This document shows positions 42,631 through 51,113 of a DNA stretch of 64,000 nt, piece after piece. Numbering within the stretch: the stretch's first letter is position 1; every line of letters starts with the position of its first letter. Location of the stretch: positions 186,001 to 250,000 of the forward strand of contig JADJPN010000003.1 in assembly GCA_016713235.1 (NCBI GenBank), read 5' to 3'. Both the position numbers and the translations under genes were made by a program. This DNA comes from Hyphomicrobiales bacterium. Lineage in GTDB: Bacteria; Pseudomonadota; Alphaproteobacteria; Rhizobiales; Xanthobacteraceae. The notes beneath the pieces are model-generated. The model was not told the DNA's origin. It searched no databases and was given only the letters and a program-made list of their open reading frames with translations.

Positions 42631-43948
42631 AGTTGAAATTATCAGCATTGTGTCCACGGGCATGATGGTTCTGATCGCGCTTCGCGTACCGCTCGGCGCG
42701 TCGATGTTTATTGCCGGCGCCGTCGGCTACGCCTGGATCGTCGGACAGGGCGCATTGCTCAATTATTTGAAGGGCCTCTTCTGGGCGCGCTTTTCGGTCT
42801 ACGATCTTTCCGTCATTCCGCTATTTCTCTTGATGGGGCAGTTTGCATCCGTCGCCGGCTTCTCGCGAAGTTTGTTTCGCGCGGCTAATGCCTGGATCGG
42901 CTGGGTTAAAGGCGGCGTTGCGCATGCCGCGATCATCGCCTGCGCGTGCTTCGGTGCGATCAGCGGCTCGTCGGTCGCGACTGCCGCGACCATGAGCCAG
43001 GTCGTGCTGCCGGAAATGAAGCGGCTGAATTATTCCGATCGCCTGGCCACCGGCACGCTCGCAGCGGGTGGCACGCTCGGCATCCTGCTGCCGCCATCCT
43101 TCATTCTCATTATTTACTCGTTCCTCGCCGAACAGAGTATCATCAAGCTGTTCGCGGCGGCCGTAGTCCCGGCTGTGCTCGCAATGATCCTCTACATGGC
43201 GTCGATTTCAATTTATCTCTGGCTCTGGCCGGAACATGCGCCCGAGAAGACCGTGCGCGCGAGTCGAAAGGAAATCGTCGAAGCGACGCTGGAAGCTTGG
43301 CCGATCGCGGCGATCTTCCTCATTATGTTCACGGGCATCTATTCGGGCTGGTTCACCGCGACCGAAGGTGCTGCTGTCGGCGCAAGTTCGACATTGCTGC
43401 TCGCTATCCTGCGCAGAAAAATTACGTTCAAGAGTGCGCTGAGCGCTTTCCTCCCAGCCGCGCAAGCATCGGCGATGATTTATACGATGTTGCTCGGTGC
43501 CGCGATGATGAACACCGCACTTGCTGTGTCACAAGTGCCTGCCGATCTCTCAGCTTGGGCGAACAGCTTGCCCTATCATCCGCTCGTCATCGTAGGCGGA
43601 TTCCTTATCTTGTTCGTTTTCCTGAGCTGCGTGCTCGACGAATTGGCGATGATGCTGTTGTTGCTTCCGGTCGTCCTGCCCACGATCATCGGCCTCGATC
43701 TTTTTGGCCTTACCGCGGAATATAAAGCGATTTGGTTCGGTATCCTGATGCTTGTCGTGGTCTCGGTCGGGCTGATAGCGCCACCGGTTGGTTTGACGGT
43801 CTATGTTGTCGCCAACATCGCCAAGAACGTCCCGATCGGCGAGATCTATCGCGGCATCATGCCGTTCCTGCTCTCGGATATCGTCCGCGTTCTGCTACTC
43901 TTATTTTTTCCAATCCTTACGCTCTACCTCGTTCGCTTCGTAGGGTAG
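42623..43948 (+). CDS. TRAP transporter large permease (DctM type), copy 2
   Basis: A 441-residue DctM permease homologous to copy 1, with about twelve helices. The motifs GAISGSSVATAATM, AAGGTLGILLPPSFILIIYSF and VLDELAMMLLLLPVVLPTI parallel those of copy 1. Start ATG 42623 overlaps the DctQ stop (TAA 42628-42630), giving translational coupling. Followed after 72 bp by the DctP gene. Confidence 0.93.
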   Translation: MSKVEIISIVSTGMMVLIALRVPLGASMFIAGAVGYAWIVGQGALLNYLKGLFWARFSVYDLSVIPLFLLMGQFASVAGFSRSLFRAANAWIGWVKGGVAHAAIIACACFGAISGSSVATAATMSQVVLPEMKRLNYSDRLATGTLAAGGTLGILLPPSFILIIYSFLAEQSIIKLFAAAVVPAVLAMILYMASISIYLWLWPEHAPEKTVRASRKEIVEATLEAWPIAAIFLIMFTGIYSGWFTATEGAAVGASSTLLLAILRRKITFKSALSAFLPAAQASAMIYTMLLGAAMMNTALAVSQVPADLSAWANSLPYHPLVIVGGFLILFVFLSCVLDELAMMLLLLPVVLPTIIGLDLFGLTAEYKAIWFGILMLVVVSVGLIAPPVGLTVYVVANIAKNVPIGEIYRGIMPFLLSDIVRVLLLLFFPILTLYLVRFVG

Positions 43949-44020
43949 CGCCAAGTTCGCTAAACAACCGCTCGGAGAAGCGGAATGAAAAAACCAAACC
44001 AGCCACCTGGAGAGAGAAAA

Positions 44021-45064
44021 ATGAACCTGACCAAACGTCTTGGCGGTCTTGCCATCGCCGCCGTAGCGCTTGCGTTCTCGGCGCCTGCCGACGCGCAGAC
44101 CGTAACGCTCCGCATCCATCAATTCCTTCCGGCGCAAGCGCCGGTTCCCCGTAACTTTATCGCTCCCTGGGCGAAGAAGGTAGAAGAAGAGTCGAAGGGC
44201 CAGATCAAGGTCGAGCTTTATCCCTCGATGCAGCTCGGCGGCACGCCGCCGCAGCTTTTCGATCAAGCCAGGGACGGCATCGCCGACATCGTCTGGACGC
44301 TGCCCGGCTACACCGCGGGCCGTTTCCCGCGCACGGAAGCCTTCGATCTCCCGTTCATCGCCGGCAACGCAGAACAGTCGAGCCAGGCGGCGTGGGAATA
44401 CTACGAGAAACACCTGAAGGACGAATTTAAGGACGTGAAGATCATCGCCGTGCATACGCACGGCCCCGGCCTACTGCACGTCAAGGGCAATGGCGTACAG
44501 AAGCTCGAGGATATGAAGGGCTTGAAGCTTCGTGGGCCCACGCGCGTCGTCAACCAGCTTATCTCGGCGCTCGGCGCGACGCCGGTCGGCATGCCGGTCC
44601 CGGCGATGCCCGACGCGCTATCGAAGGGCGTGATCGACGGCACGGTCGTGCCGTGGGAAGTCACCACGCCGCTGCGCGTGGCCGAGCTCGTGCAAACGCA
44701 CACGCAGTTCTCGGGTAACCGCTCGCTCTACGTGACCTTCTTCATTTTTGCGATGAACAAGGCGAAGTACGACAGCCTGTCGCCGGAACTGAAGAAAGTC
44801 ATCGATAACAACTCCGGTGCCGCGACTTCGAAGTGGGTCGGTCAGGTAATGGATCAGGGCGACGCTCCGGGTCTGAAGTTCGCGCAGGACCGCAAGAACA
44901 ACATCGTCACCCTCGACGCCAAGGAAACGCAGCGCTGGAAGGAAGCGGCCAAGCCCGTCATCGCCGCCTGGGTTGCCGACATGAAGGGCAAGGGCATCGA
45001 CGGCGAAGCGCTGATCAAGGACGTCGAAGCGCTGATGATCAAATACGCCGGCGCTGTGAAGTAA
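44021..45064 (+). CDS. TRAP transporter substrate-binding protein (DctP type), copy 2
   Basis: A 347-residue DctP protein with a Sec signal peptide (cleavage after PADAQ, near residue 26). Ligand-site Arg lies in LKLRGPTR, and the cluster GVIDGTVVPWEV matches copy 1. It is closely related to DctP-1, so the two transporters come from an old duplication, but the gene order is reversed (Q-M-P instead of P-Q-M). ATG 44021 follows a GGAGAGAG site; the longer frame from 43985 is not supported. Closed by a strong terminator. Confidence 0.92.
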   Translation: MNLTKRLGGLAIAAVALAFSAPADAQTVTLRIHQFLPAQAPVPRNFIAPWAKKVEEESKGQIKVELYPSMQLGGTPPQLFDQARDGIADIVWTLPGYTAGRFPRTEAFDLPFIAGNAEQSSQAAWEYYEKHLKDEFKDVKIIAVHTHGPGLLHVKGNGVQKLEDMKGLKLRGPTRVVNQLISALGATPVGMPVPAMPDALSKGVIDGTVVPWEVTTPLRVAELVQTHTQFSGNRSLYVTFFIFAMNKAKYDSLSPELKKVIDNNSGAATSKWVGQVMDQGDAPGLKFAQDRKNNIVTLDAKETQRWKEAAKPVIAAWVADMKGKGIDGEALIKDVEALMIKYAGAVK

Positions 45065-45088
45065 AAACCGGCTATTTGCAAAATCTGA

Positions 45089-45118
45089 AACCCGCCGCAT
45101 GATCGCGGCGGGTTTTTC
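45089..45118 (+). terminator. Rho-independent terminator of TRAP operon 2
   Basis: AACCCGCCGC and GCGGCGGGTT form a 10-bp stem around ATGATC, followed by TTTTCC. Strong intrinsic terminator. Confidence 0.93.
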
Positions 45119-45135
45119 CTTTTTGGAGTTGTCCC

Positions 45136-45858
45136 GTGCGGATGAAAGACAAGATCGTGCTGATTACCGGTGCCGCGGGCACGATCGGCAACGCGATCGC
45201 GCAAATGGTCGAGCAGGAAGGCGGCAAGGCGCTGCGCACCGATCTCGCCTCGCACAAAAAACAGGACTATGCGCTCGATGTGACCTCCGAGCAGAACTGG
45301 AAGTCCGTCGCGGATGCGATCTCTCGCGATCATGGCCGCGTCGATGGTCTCGTCAACTCCGCCGGCATTGCCTCGCTCGGCACCATCGAGAGCGAAGACT
45401 TCGCGGACTATAAGAAGACGATGGCCGTCAACGTCGATGGCACGTATCTCGGCTGCAAATATGCAATGCCGCTCCTGAAAGTTCGCGGCGGCTCCATCGT
45501 CAATCTTTCTTCCGTCTCGGGTCTCGTCGCGGGGCATAATCTTGCGTCCTATAACGCCTCGAAAGGCGCGGTGCGGCTGCTCTCCAAGTCAGTGGCGCTT
45601 TACGGCGCACGGCTGAAACCGCAGGTGCGCTCGAATTCGGTGCATCCCACCTTTGTCGAGGGTGCGATGGTCGAGGCCATGCTGGTGAACGTGAAGTCGC
45701 GGGAGGCTGCCCGCGAACGCATGACCGCCGATGTGCCGCTCGCCCGCTTCGCCCAGCCGGAAGAGGTGGCGAACCTCGCTGTATTTCTGCTAAGCGATGA
45801 AAGCGCTTTCATCACCGGCGCCGAAATTCCCATCGACGGCGGGCTTACCGCGCGCTGA
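45136..45858 (+). CDS. SDR family oxidoreductase
   Basis: A 240-residue classical short-chain dehydrogenase. Cofactor motif TGAAGTIG near the start, NSAGIA, the catalytic Ser (NLSSVSG), and Y-x3-K as YNASK are all present. A GGAG site 7 bp before GTG 45136 makes GTG the better start; ATG 45142 would be 13 bp away. It ends EIPIDGGLTAR, typical of 3-ketoacyl-ACP-reductase-like and sugar dehydrogenases. Substrate unknown. Lies right after TRAP operon 2, so it could act on the imported acid. Confidence 0.88.
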   Translation: MRMKDKIVLITGAAGTIGNAIAQMVEQEGGKALRTDLASHKKQDYALDVTSEQNWKSVADAISRDHGRVDGLVNSAGIASLGTIESEDFADYKKTMAVNVDGTYLGCKYAMPLLKVRGGSIVNLSSVSGLVAGHNLASYNASKGAVRLLSKSVALYGARLKPQVRSNSVHPTFVEGAMVEAMLVNVKSREAARERMTADVPLARFAQPEEVANLAVFLLSDESAFITGAEIPIDGGLTAR

Positions 45859-45918
45859 ACTTCAGATCGAACGAACAGGCGGAATAGAACCGCTGCTATT
45901 TCCGAGGAGAGGAAATTC

Positions 45919-46695
45919 ATGGCTTCGCAAATGCTCGACCCGAAAACCTTGACGGTGCTCATAACCGGCGCGACTTCCGGCTTTGGTGCTGCGACCGCGC
46001 GGCGGTTTGCGCAGGCCGGAGCGAAAGTAATTGGCACCGGCCGCCGTCAGGATCGTCTCGACGCCCTGAAAAAAGAGCTTGGTGCGAACTGCTATACGCT
46101 GAATTTCGATGTGACGGATAACGCGGCGACGATCAAGGCGCTGCAATCGCTGCCCGATGCGTTCAAGAAGGTGAACGTTGTGGTCGCGAATGCCGGCGGC
46201 GCGGTTGGCCTTGAGCCCGCGCAGGAAGCGAACATCGAAGACTGGGACCAGATGATCGCGATGAACGTGAATGGGCTGGTCTATACCGTTCGCCAGACGC
46301 TGCCGGGCATGGTCGAGCGCGACGAAGGTCATGTCGTCGTGATCAGTTCGGTCGCGGCGAACTACTCCTACCCGGGCGGCAACGTCTATGGCGCGACCAA
46401 GGCTTTCGTCACGCGCTTTGCGATGAACCTGCGCTGCGATCTGCTCGGTAAGAACGTGCGCGTCACCTCGGTGGAACCGGGCCTTGCCGAGACGGAGTTC
46501 TCGGTGGTGCGTTTCAAGGGCGACAAGGCGAAGGCGGACGCCGTGTACAAGGGCGTGAAGCCGATGGTCGCCGACGACATCGCGGAGCAGATTTTCTTCT
46601 GCTGCACCATGCCGCGTCACGTGAATATCAACCGCATCGAGGCAATGGCGTCGATGCAGGCCTGGGCGCCGTTCGCAATCAAGCGCGACGCTTGA
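45919..46695 (+). CDS. SDR family oxidoreductase (YdfG-like)
   Basis: A 258-residue SDR with the fingerprint TGATSGFG (residues 16-23), NAGGAVG, ISSVAANYSYPGGNVYGATKAF (Y-x3-K) and EPGLAETEF. The layout matches the YdfG group that oxidises 3-hydroxy acids such as serine, allo-threonine or 3-hydroxypropionate. A GAGGAGAGG site precedes ATG 45919. With the next two genes (GST, mmsA), degradation of a C3 or branched carboxylic acid is a reasonable guess. Ends before a strong terminator. Confidence 0.88.
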   Translation: MASQMLDPKTLTVLITGATSGFGAATARRFAQAGAKVIGTGRRQDRLDALKKELGANCYTLNFDVTDNAATIKALQSLPDAFKKVNVVVANAGGAVGLEPAQEANIEDWDQMIAMNVNGLVYTVRQTLPGMVERDEGHVVVISSVAANYSYPGGNVYGATKAFVTRFAMNLRCDLLGKNVRVTSVEPGLAETEFSVVRFKGDKAKADAVYKGVKPMVADDIAEQIFFCCTMPRHVNINRIEAMASMQAWAPFAIKRDA

Positions 46696-46715
46696 GTTTC
46701 TAATACAGCGAAAAG

Positions 46716-46746
46716 AAAAACCCGCGGATCGCTCCGCGGGTTTTTG
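46716..46746. terminator. Bidirectional rho-independent terminator
   Basis: AAAAACCCGCGGA and TCCGCGGGTTTTT form a long perfect stem with loop TCGC. It ends the SDR transcript and the convergent GST transcript. Confidence 0.93.
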
Positions 46747-46749
46747 TTT

Positions 46750-47394
46750 CTATTTCTTCAGCGCCGAAGGTGGCTGCGGCATCAGATCGTAGGGATGCTT
46801 CCATCCCGGTAATTTCTTGATGCGCTCGCGCCATGCATGGACGTTCGGAAACTCTTTCTCGATATCGAATCCGTGCTCTTCTGCCGGATAGTAGATGTAT
46901 CCGGCGACGGAAATGTCCGCGATCGTCGGCTTATCGCCTACGAGATATGGCTGCTTCGCGAGATGCAGGTCCACGATCTTCAGGTTTGTAAGTGCGCGAC
47001 CGCGCAGGAACGCGATCACCGCCGGATCGCCGTCCTTGGCCAGCGAATGGAAGAAGCGGTGCGATGCCATGAAGTTCGTGACTTTATGGTTGTCGAACAA
47101 AATCCAGCGCAGCACTTCGAGTTCGCCGTCTTCATTCGAAGCTTTGAATTTTCCGGACAGCCGCGACAGGTAGGTCAGAATCACGCCTGATTGCGTGAGC
47201 CGCTTGCCTTGGTGCTCGAGAACGGGCGCTTCGCCCATCTCGTTCAAGCCTGAACGAAACTCCGGTGAGCGCGTCTCGCCCGCGAAGAAATCGACCGCGA
47301 TCGGCTCCCAGTCCGCGCCGATCAGATTCAACATCAGCGCGGCTTTATAGGAGTTTCCCGACTGCGCGAAGCAATAGAGTTTGTATTCGGCCAT
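46750..47394 (-). CDS. Glutathione S-transferase family protein
   Basis: A 214-residue GST with an N-terminal thioredoxin-like domain (EYKLYCFAQSGNSYKAALML, cis-Pro in GEAPVLEH) and an all-helical C-terminal domain (PYLVGDKPTIADISVAGYIYY). The catalytic residue may be Ser or Cys near residue 10. GTG 47403 and ATG 47394 are both possible; the ATG is preferred. It begins about 6 bp after the mmsA stop, which overlaps the alternative GTG, so it is cotranscribed with mmsA. Confidence 0.88.
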   Translation of the reverse strand: MAEYKLYCFAQSGNSYKAALMLNLIGADWEPIAVDFFAGETRSPEFRSGLNEMGEAPVLEHQGKRLTQSGVILTYLSRLSGKFKASNEDGELEVLRWILFDNHKVTNFMASHRFFHSLAKDGDPAVIAFLRGRALTNLKIVDLHLAKQPYLVGDKPTIADISVAGYIYYPAEEHGFDIEKEFPNVHAWRERIKKLPGWKHPYDLMPQPPSALKK

Positions 47395-47399
47395 GCGCG

Positions 47400-48896
47400 T
47401 CACTTCATGGTCGGAATCGTAAACTCCGCGCCATCCTTGATGCCGGAGGGCCAGCGCGAGGTCACGGTTTTGGTCTTCGTATAGAAGCGCACCGAATCCG
47501 GCCCGTGCTGGTTGAGATCGCCGAAGCCCGAGCGCTTCCAGCCGCCGAAGGTGTGGTAAGCGAGCGGAACCGGGATCGCGAAGTTGATGCCGACCATGCC
47601 GACGTTCACCTTGCTTGCGAAATCGCGCGCGGCGTCGCCGTCGCGCGTGAAGATCGCAACGCCGTTTCCGTATTCGTGGTCGTTGGCGAGTTTGAGGCCT
47701 TCGTCATAGTCCTTCGCGCGCACGACCGAGAGCACGGGCCCGAAAATCTCTTCCTTGTAGATGCGCATGGAAGGCGTGACTTCGTCGAACAGGCAGCCGC
47801 CCATGTAGAAGCCGTTCTCGTAGCCCTGCATCTTGAAGCCGCGGCCGTCGACCTTCAGCTTGGCGCCTTCCTTCACGCCGATCTCGACGTAGTTCTTCAC
47901 CTTCTCGAGATGTGCACGCGTCACCATCGGCGGAATGTCCGCGCCGGGATCGGTCGAAGGGCCGATCTTGAGACTCTCGACGCGCGGGATCAGTTTTTCG
48001 ACCAGCCTATCGGCGGTTTCCTTGCCGACCGGCACGGCAGCCGAGATTGCCATGCAGCGCTCGCCCGCCGAGCCATAGCCCGCGCCGATCAGCGCATCGA
48101 CCGCCTGATCCATGTCTGCGTCCGGCATCACGATCATATGATTCTTTGCGCCACCGAAGCACTGCACGCGCTTTCCGCTCGCATTGCCGCGCGTGTAGAT
48201 GTACTCGGCGATCGGCGTCGAACCGACGAAGCCAACCGCGCGGATGTCCGGATCGTCGAGGATTGCGTCCACGACTTCCTTGTCGCCGTTGACCACATTG
48301 AGAATGCCGGCGGGCAATCCGGCCTCCAACATCAATTCTGCGAGCCGCATCGGCACGCCGGGATCGCGCTCGGAAGGCTTCAGAATGAAAGCGTTGCCGC
48401 AAGCAATCGCTGGCGCAAACTTCCACATCGGGATCATCGCCGGAAAATTGAACGGCGTAATACCCGCGACGACGCCGAGCGGCTGACGCATGGAGTAGAT
48501 GTCGATGCTTGGTCCCGCGCCATCGGTGAATTCGCCCTTGAGCAAATGCGGGATACCGCAGGCGAATTCGACGACCTCGACGCCGCGCTGAATATCGCCC
48601 TTGGCATCGGGGACGGTCTTGCCGTGCTCGCGCGCAAGCAGGTCGGCGAGGCTGTCGGTTTCTTTTGCGATCAGTTCGAGAAACTTGAACAACACGCGCG
48701 CACGGCGCTGCGGGTTGGTTGCGGCCCATGCCGGCTGCGCGGCCTTGGCATTCTCGACGGCGGCGCGAAGCTCGGCTTTGGAGGCCAGCGCGACCTTGGC
48801 GATGATATCGCCGGTCATCGGCTGGAAGACGTCGCCGGTGCGGCCTGATGTTCCTTTAATTTGTTTGCCGCCAACGAAATGGCCGATCTCGCGCAT
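47400..48896 (-). CDS. mmsA: Methylmalonate-semialdehyde dehydrogenase (CoA-acylating)
   Basis: A 498-residue aldehyde dehydrogenase that converts methylmalonate or malonate semialdehyde to propionyl- or acetyl-CoA in valine and beta-alanine/inositol breakdown. Catalytic Cys is C281 (ERCMAISA) after GYGSAG, the NAD+ loop is VGFVGSTPIAEYI, and the TPFNFPAMIPMWKFAPAIACGNAFILKPSE stretch is diagnostic of MmsA (substrate phosphate site). A GGGAGG site precedes ATG 48896. It shares an operon with the GST; the adjacent 3-hydroxyacid-type SDR fits the same route, oxidising the hydroxy acid to the semialdehyde. Confidence 0.95.
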   Translation of the reverse strand: MREIGHFVGGKQIKGTSGRTGDVFQPMTGDIIAKVALASKAELRAAVENAKAAQPAWAATNPQRRARVLFKFLELIAKETDSLADLLAREHGKTVPDAKGDIQRGVEVVEFACGIPHLLKGEFTDGAGPSIDIYSMRQPLGVVAGITPFNFPAMIPMWKFAPAIACGNAFILKPSERDPGVPMRLAELMLEAGLPAGILNVVNGDKEVVDAILDDPDIRAVGFVGSTPIAEYIYTRGNASGKRVQCFGGAKNHMIVMPDADMDQAVDALIGAGYGSAGERCMAISAAVPVGKETADRLVEKLIPRVESLKIGPSTDPGADIPPMVTRAHLEKVKNYVEIGVKEGAKLKVDGRGFKMQGYENGFYMGGCLFDEVTPSMRIYKEEIFGPVLSVVRAKDYDEGLKLANDHEYGNGVAIFTRDGDAARDFASKVNVGMVGINFAIPVPLAYHTFGGWKRSGFGDLNQHGPDSVRFYTKTKTVTSRWPSGIKDGAEFTIPTMK

Positions 48897-49123
48897 CGCC
48901 TTACCTCCCGAAAGTGCAGCATTTATCGCTGCTTCTGACCGTTTTTAACGGACCGTTAGGATTTTCCCTAGCGTAGCGAATTCTCCCGCGAAAGCCCGTA
49001 GGCGACAAAGCTTTGATGCTGGGAAATCCGTGACTTAACCCCTTCTTAGGCGCGCCCGGCTAACCATGGAAATCCAACACTAGTACGGCCCAGAAGCGGC
49101 TGGTGCGTATCGGGAGAACCCTC

Positions 49124-49876
49124 ATGGATCTGGCAACGGGCATCGGCCTGATTTTCGGGTCGATTATTGTCATCGCGCTGATCCTGATGGGAGGCGACCT
49201 CGGGACCTTCGTGGACTCCCATGCCGCCATCGTCATTTTCGGTGGCTCAGCCGCTGCCACGCTGATCCGCTTCCCGCTTTCTTCAATGATGCATGGGTTG
49301 CCGCTCGGCGCGAAATACGCGTTCACGATGCGGCGCATGACGCAGCTCGAACTCGTCGACGAGATTGCGCGTCTTGCCGAAGTTGCCCGTAAGGCCGGCC
49401 CGCTCGGCCTCGAAAAAGAAGAAGTCGAAGATCCATTCCTTGCCAAGGGCGTCCGCTATGTCGCGGACGGATACGACGCCGCTTTCATCCGCGATGCGAT
49501 GGAACGCGAACGCGAAACCTTTTTCATGCATCTCGACGAAGGCCAGAAGATTTATCGCGCCATCGGCGATTGTGCGCCTGCTTTCGGCATGGTCGGTACG
49601 CTGATCGGCATGGTGCAGATGTTCGCGAACATGTCCGATCCTTCGAAGCTCGGCCCCTATATGGCTATCGCGCTGCTTGCGACGCTTTACGGCGCGGTAC
49701 TTGCGAACCTCGTCTGCTTGCCGATCGCCGACAAGCTCCAGGTGAAATTGCATGACGAGGAGACCAACCGCACGCTCATCATCGACGGCGTGCTGATGAT
49801 CCGCGAGTCTAATGGCAGTCAAGCGCAGACATGGAGGTCATGCAGGCGGTCACGGCTGGTTCGTGACTTTCGCTGA
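49124..49876 (+). CDS. motA: MotA-type stator protein, possibly altered C-terminus
   Basis: A 250-residue MotA/PomA-family proton-channel protein with four membrane segments (about residues 5-25, 27-45, 150-170 and 180-200) and the typical central AIGDCAPAFGMVGTLIGMVQMF block. The last 21 residues (NGSQAQTWRSCRRSRLVRDFR) replace the usual family ending and lie over the start of motB in another frame. A shift of one base would end the protein at TAA 49810-49812 just at the motB start, as in many motAB operons. A GGGAGAA site precedes ATG 49124. Stator of flagella or a related torque unit; no other flagellar gene is in the window. Confidence 0.83.
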   Translation: MDLATGIGLIFGSIIVIALILMGGDLGTFVDSHAAIVIFGGSAAATLIRFPLSSMMHGLPLGAKYAFTMRRMTQLELVDEIARLAEVARKAGPLGLEKEEVEDPFLAKGVRYVADGYDAAFIRDAMERERETFFMHLDEGQKIYRAIGDCAPAFGMVGTLIGMVQMFANMSDPSKLGPYMAIALLATLYGAVLANLVCLPIADKLQVKLHDEETNRTLIIDGVLMIRESNGSQAQTWRSCRRSRLVRDFR

Positions 49877-50645
49877 CTTGATGGCGTTGATGATGGCGTT
49901 CTTCGTCATGATCGCCGCCTATTCGACCATGGACAAAGAAAAGATGAAGCTGATGACCGGTTCGATGCGCGATGCTTTCGGCACGCAGCGCGACAACCGC
50001 TTCACCGGCATGGTCGAGGTTGATGGACTTCCGGTCCGTCCGAAGTTGCAGAATGCGCGCAAGGATCTTCGCCCGGAAGAAACAAGTGAAACGCCTGGCA
50101 AGGACGAACAGGACAACGATCTTATCTCCGGCCTGAAAGCGATCAAGGATCGTCAGTTCGCGCTTGCTGCCGCGAGCTTGCGTCAGGCGCTTCAGGATCT
50201 CCCTGAGATCGCCGAGCTTTCGAAGCACATTCTTTTCACGGAAACCAAAGAAGGCCTCAACCTTGAGATCGTCGACCAGGACGGCCGCTCGATGTTTCCC
50301 GAGGGAGCAAAAGAACCCTATGAGCGCACGCGCAAGCTGCTTGTGAAAATCGCGGAATCGATCCGCGCCATGCCGAACCGCGTGATCGTTACCGGCCATA
50401 CTGCTGCGCTGCGAACGCCGCCGCGCGGCGATTACGGTTCGTTCGATCTCTCCGCCGACCGCGCCAATGTCGTGCGCGGCATTCTCCAGACCTCGGGCGT
50501 GCGCCCACAGCAGATTTCCATGGTCGCGGGCCGTGCCGACAGTGACCCGCTGTTTCCGGAAGATCCTTATATGGCGGCAAACCGTCGCGTGACCATCACG
50601 CTGATGAAAGAAGCGCCGGTCGCGCCGCCGAATATGCGGCCCTGA
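49812..50645 (+). CDS. motB: MotB-type stator protein (OmpA-like)
   Basis: A 277-residue MotB with a single membrane helix (residues 17-37, WFVTFADLMALMMAFFVMIAA) holding the proton-binding Asp D22, and a C-terminal OmpA-like peptidoglycan-binding domain (about 150-270; VIVTGHTAALRTPP, DLSADRANVVRGIL, NRRVTITL). The rhizobial-type linker (AAASLRQALQDLPEIAELSKH) is present. Start ATG 49812 overlaps the end of motA by about 65 bp. Typical rhizobial pair in which the stator pair can be separate from the flagellar gene cluster. Confidence 0.9.
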   Translation: MAVKRRHGGHAGGHGWFVTFADLMALMMAFFVMIAAYSTMDKEKMKLMTGSMRDAFGTQRDNRFTGMVEVDGLPVRPKLQNARKDLRPEETSETPGKDEQDNDLISGLKAIKDRQFALAAASLRQALQDLPEIAELSKHILFTETKEGLNLEIVDQDGRSMFPEGAKEPYERTRKLLVKIAESIRAMPNRVIVTGHTAALRTPPRGDYGSFDLSADRANVVRGILQTSGVRPQQISMVAGRADSDPLFPEDPYMAANRRVTITLMKEAPVAPPNMRP

Positions 50646-50706
50646 CGGCTTGACCCGGACAGCGCGGCCACGCATCTAAATGTTCCGATAGTACGCGGAG
50701 CGTTTC

Positions 50707-51033
50707 ATGTCCGATCCGGCGGTAGAAGATTTCACGGTAGAGCAGGTGAAGGCGGGCCTCGAAGACGGCTCAATTCTGCTTGTCGATGTGCGCGAGCCGA
50801 ACGAGCTTGCGGTGGAGCGCATTCCCGGCGCGGTCGATTTTCCGCTCTCGACCTTCGACCCGTCCGCGCTGCCCGATCCCGAAGGCAAGCGGCTCGTGTT
50901 CACCTGCCGCTCCGGACGGCGTTCCGTTGCCGCATCCAAAGCCGCACAGGAGGCGGGGCTACCTTACGATGCCCATATGGCGGGTGGGATTCTCGCCTGG
51001 AAGGAAGCCGGCTTCGATACCGAAAACGGCTGA
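50707..51033 (+). CDS. Rhodanese-like domain protein
   Basis: A 108-residue single rhodanese domain. Active-site Cys is C67 in TCRSGRRS, with the Asp/Arg (DVREPNEL) at the domain start and the GGILAWKEAG end. Single-domain rhodaneses carry sulfane sulfur; the partner is unknown. It follows motB by 61 bp and precedes the polyamine-type binding protein. ATG 50707 is preceded by a GAGCG site. Confidence 0.88.
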   Translation: MSDPAVEDFTVEQVKAGLEDGSILLVDVREPNELAVERIPGAVDFPLSTFDPSALPDPEGKRLVFTCRSGRRSVAASKAAQEAGLPYDAHMAGGILAWKEAGFDTENG

Positions 51034-51113
51034 CGGCGCGTAGCATCCCTGTTGAGAACTCCGTGATTGCCGACTAACTTCCCCGGCGAATTTCTCGCCG
51101 CCGGGAGACGTCG

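Noticed and set aside
47265..48848. A 527-codon plus-strand open frame opposite mmsA
   Set aside because: It lies entirely antisense to the well-supported mmsA and GST genes, has shadow-type Arg/His/Ala-rich composition and no recognisable motif.
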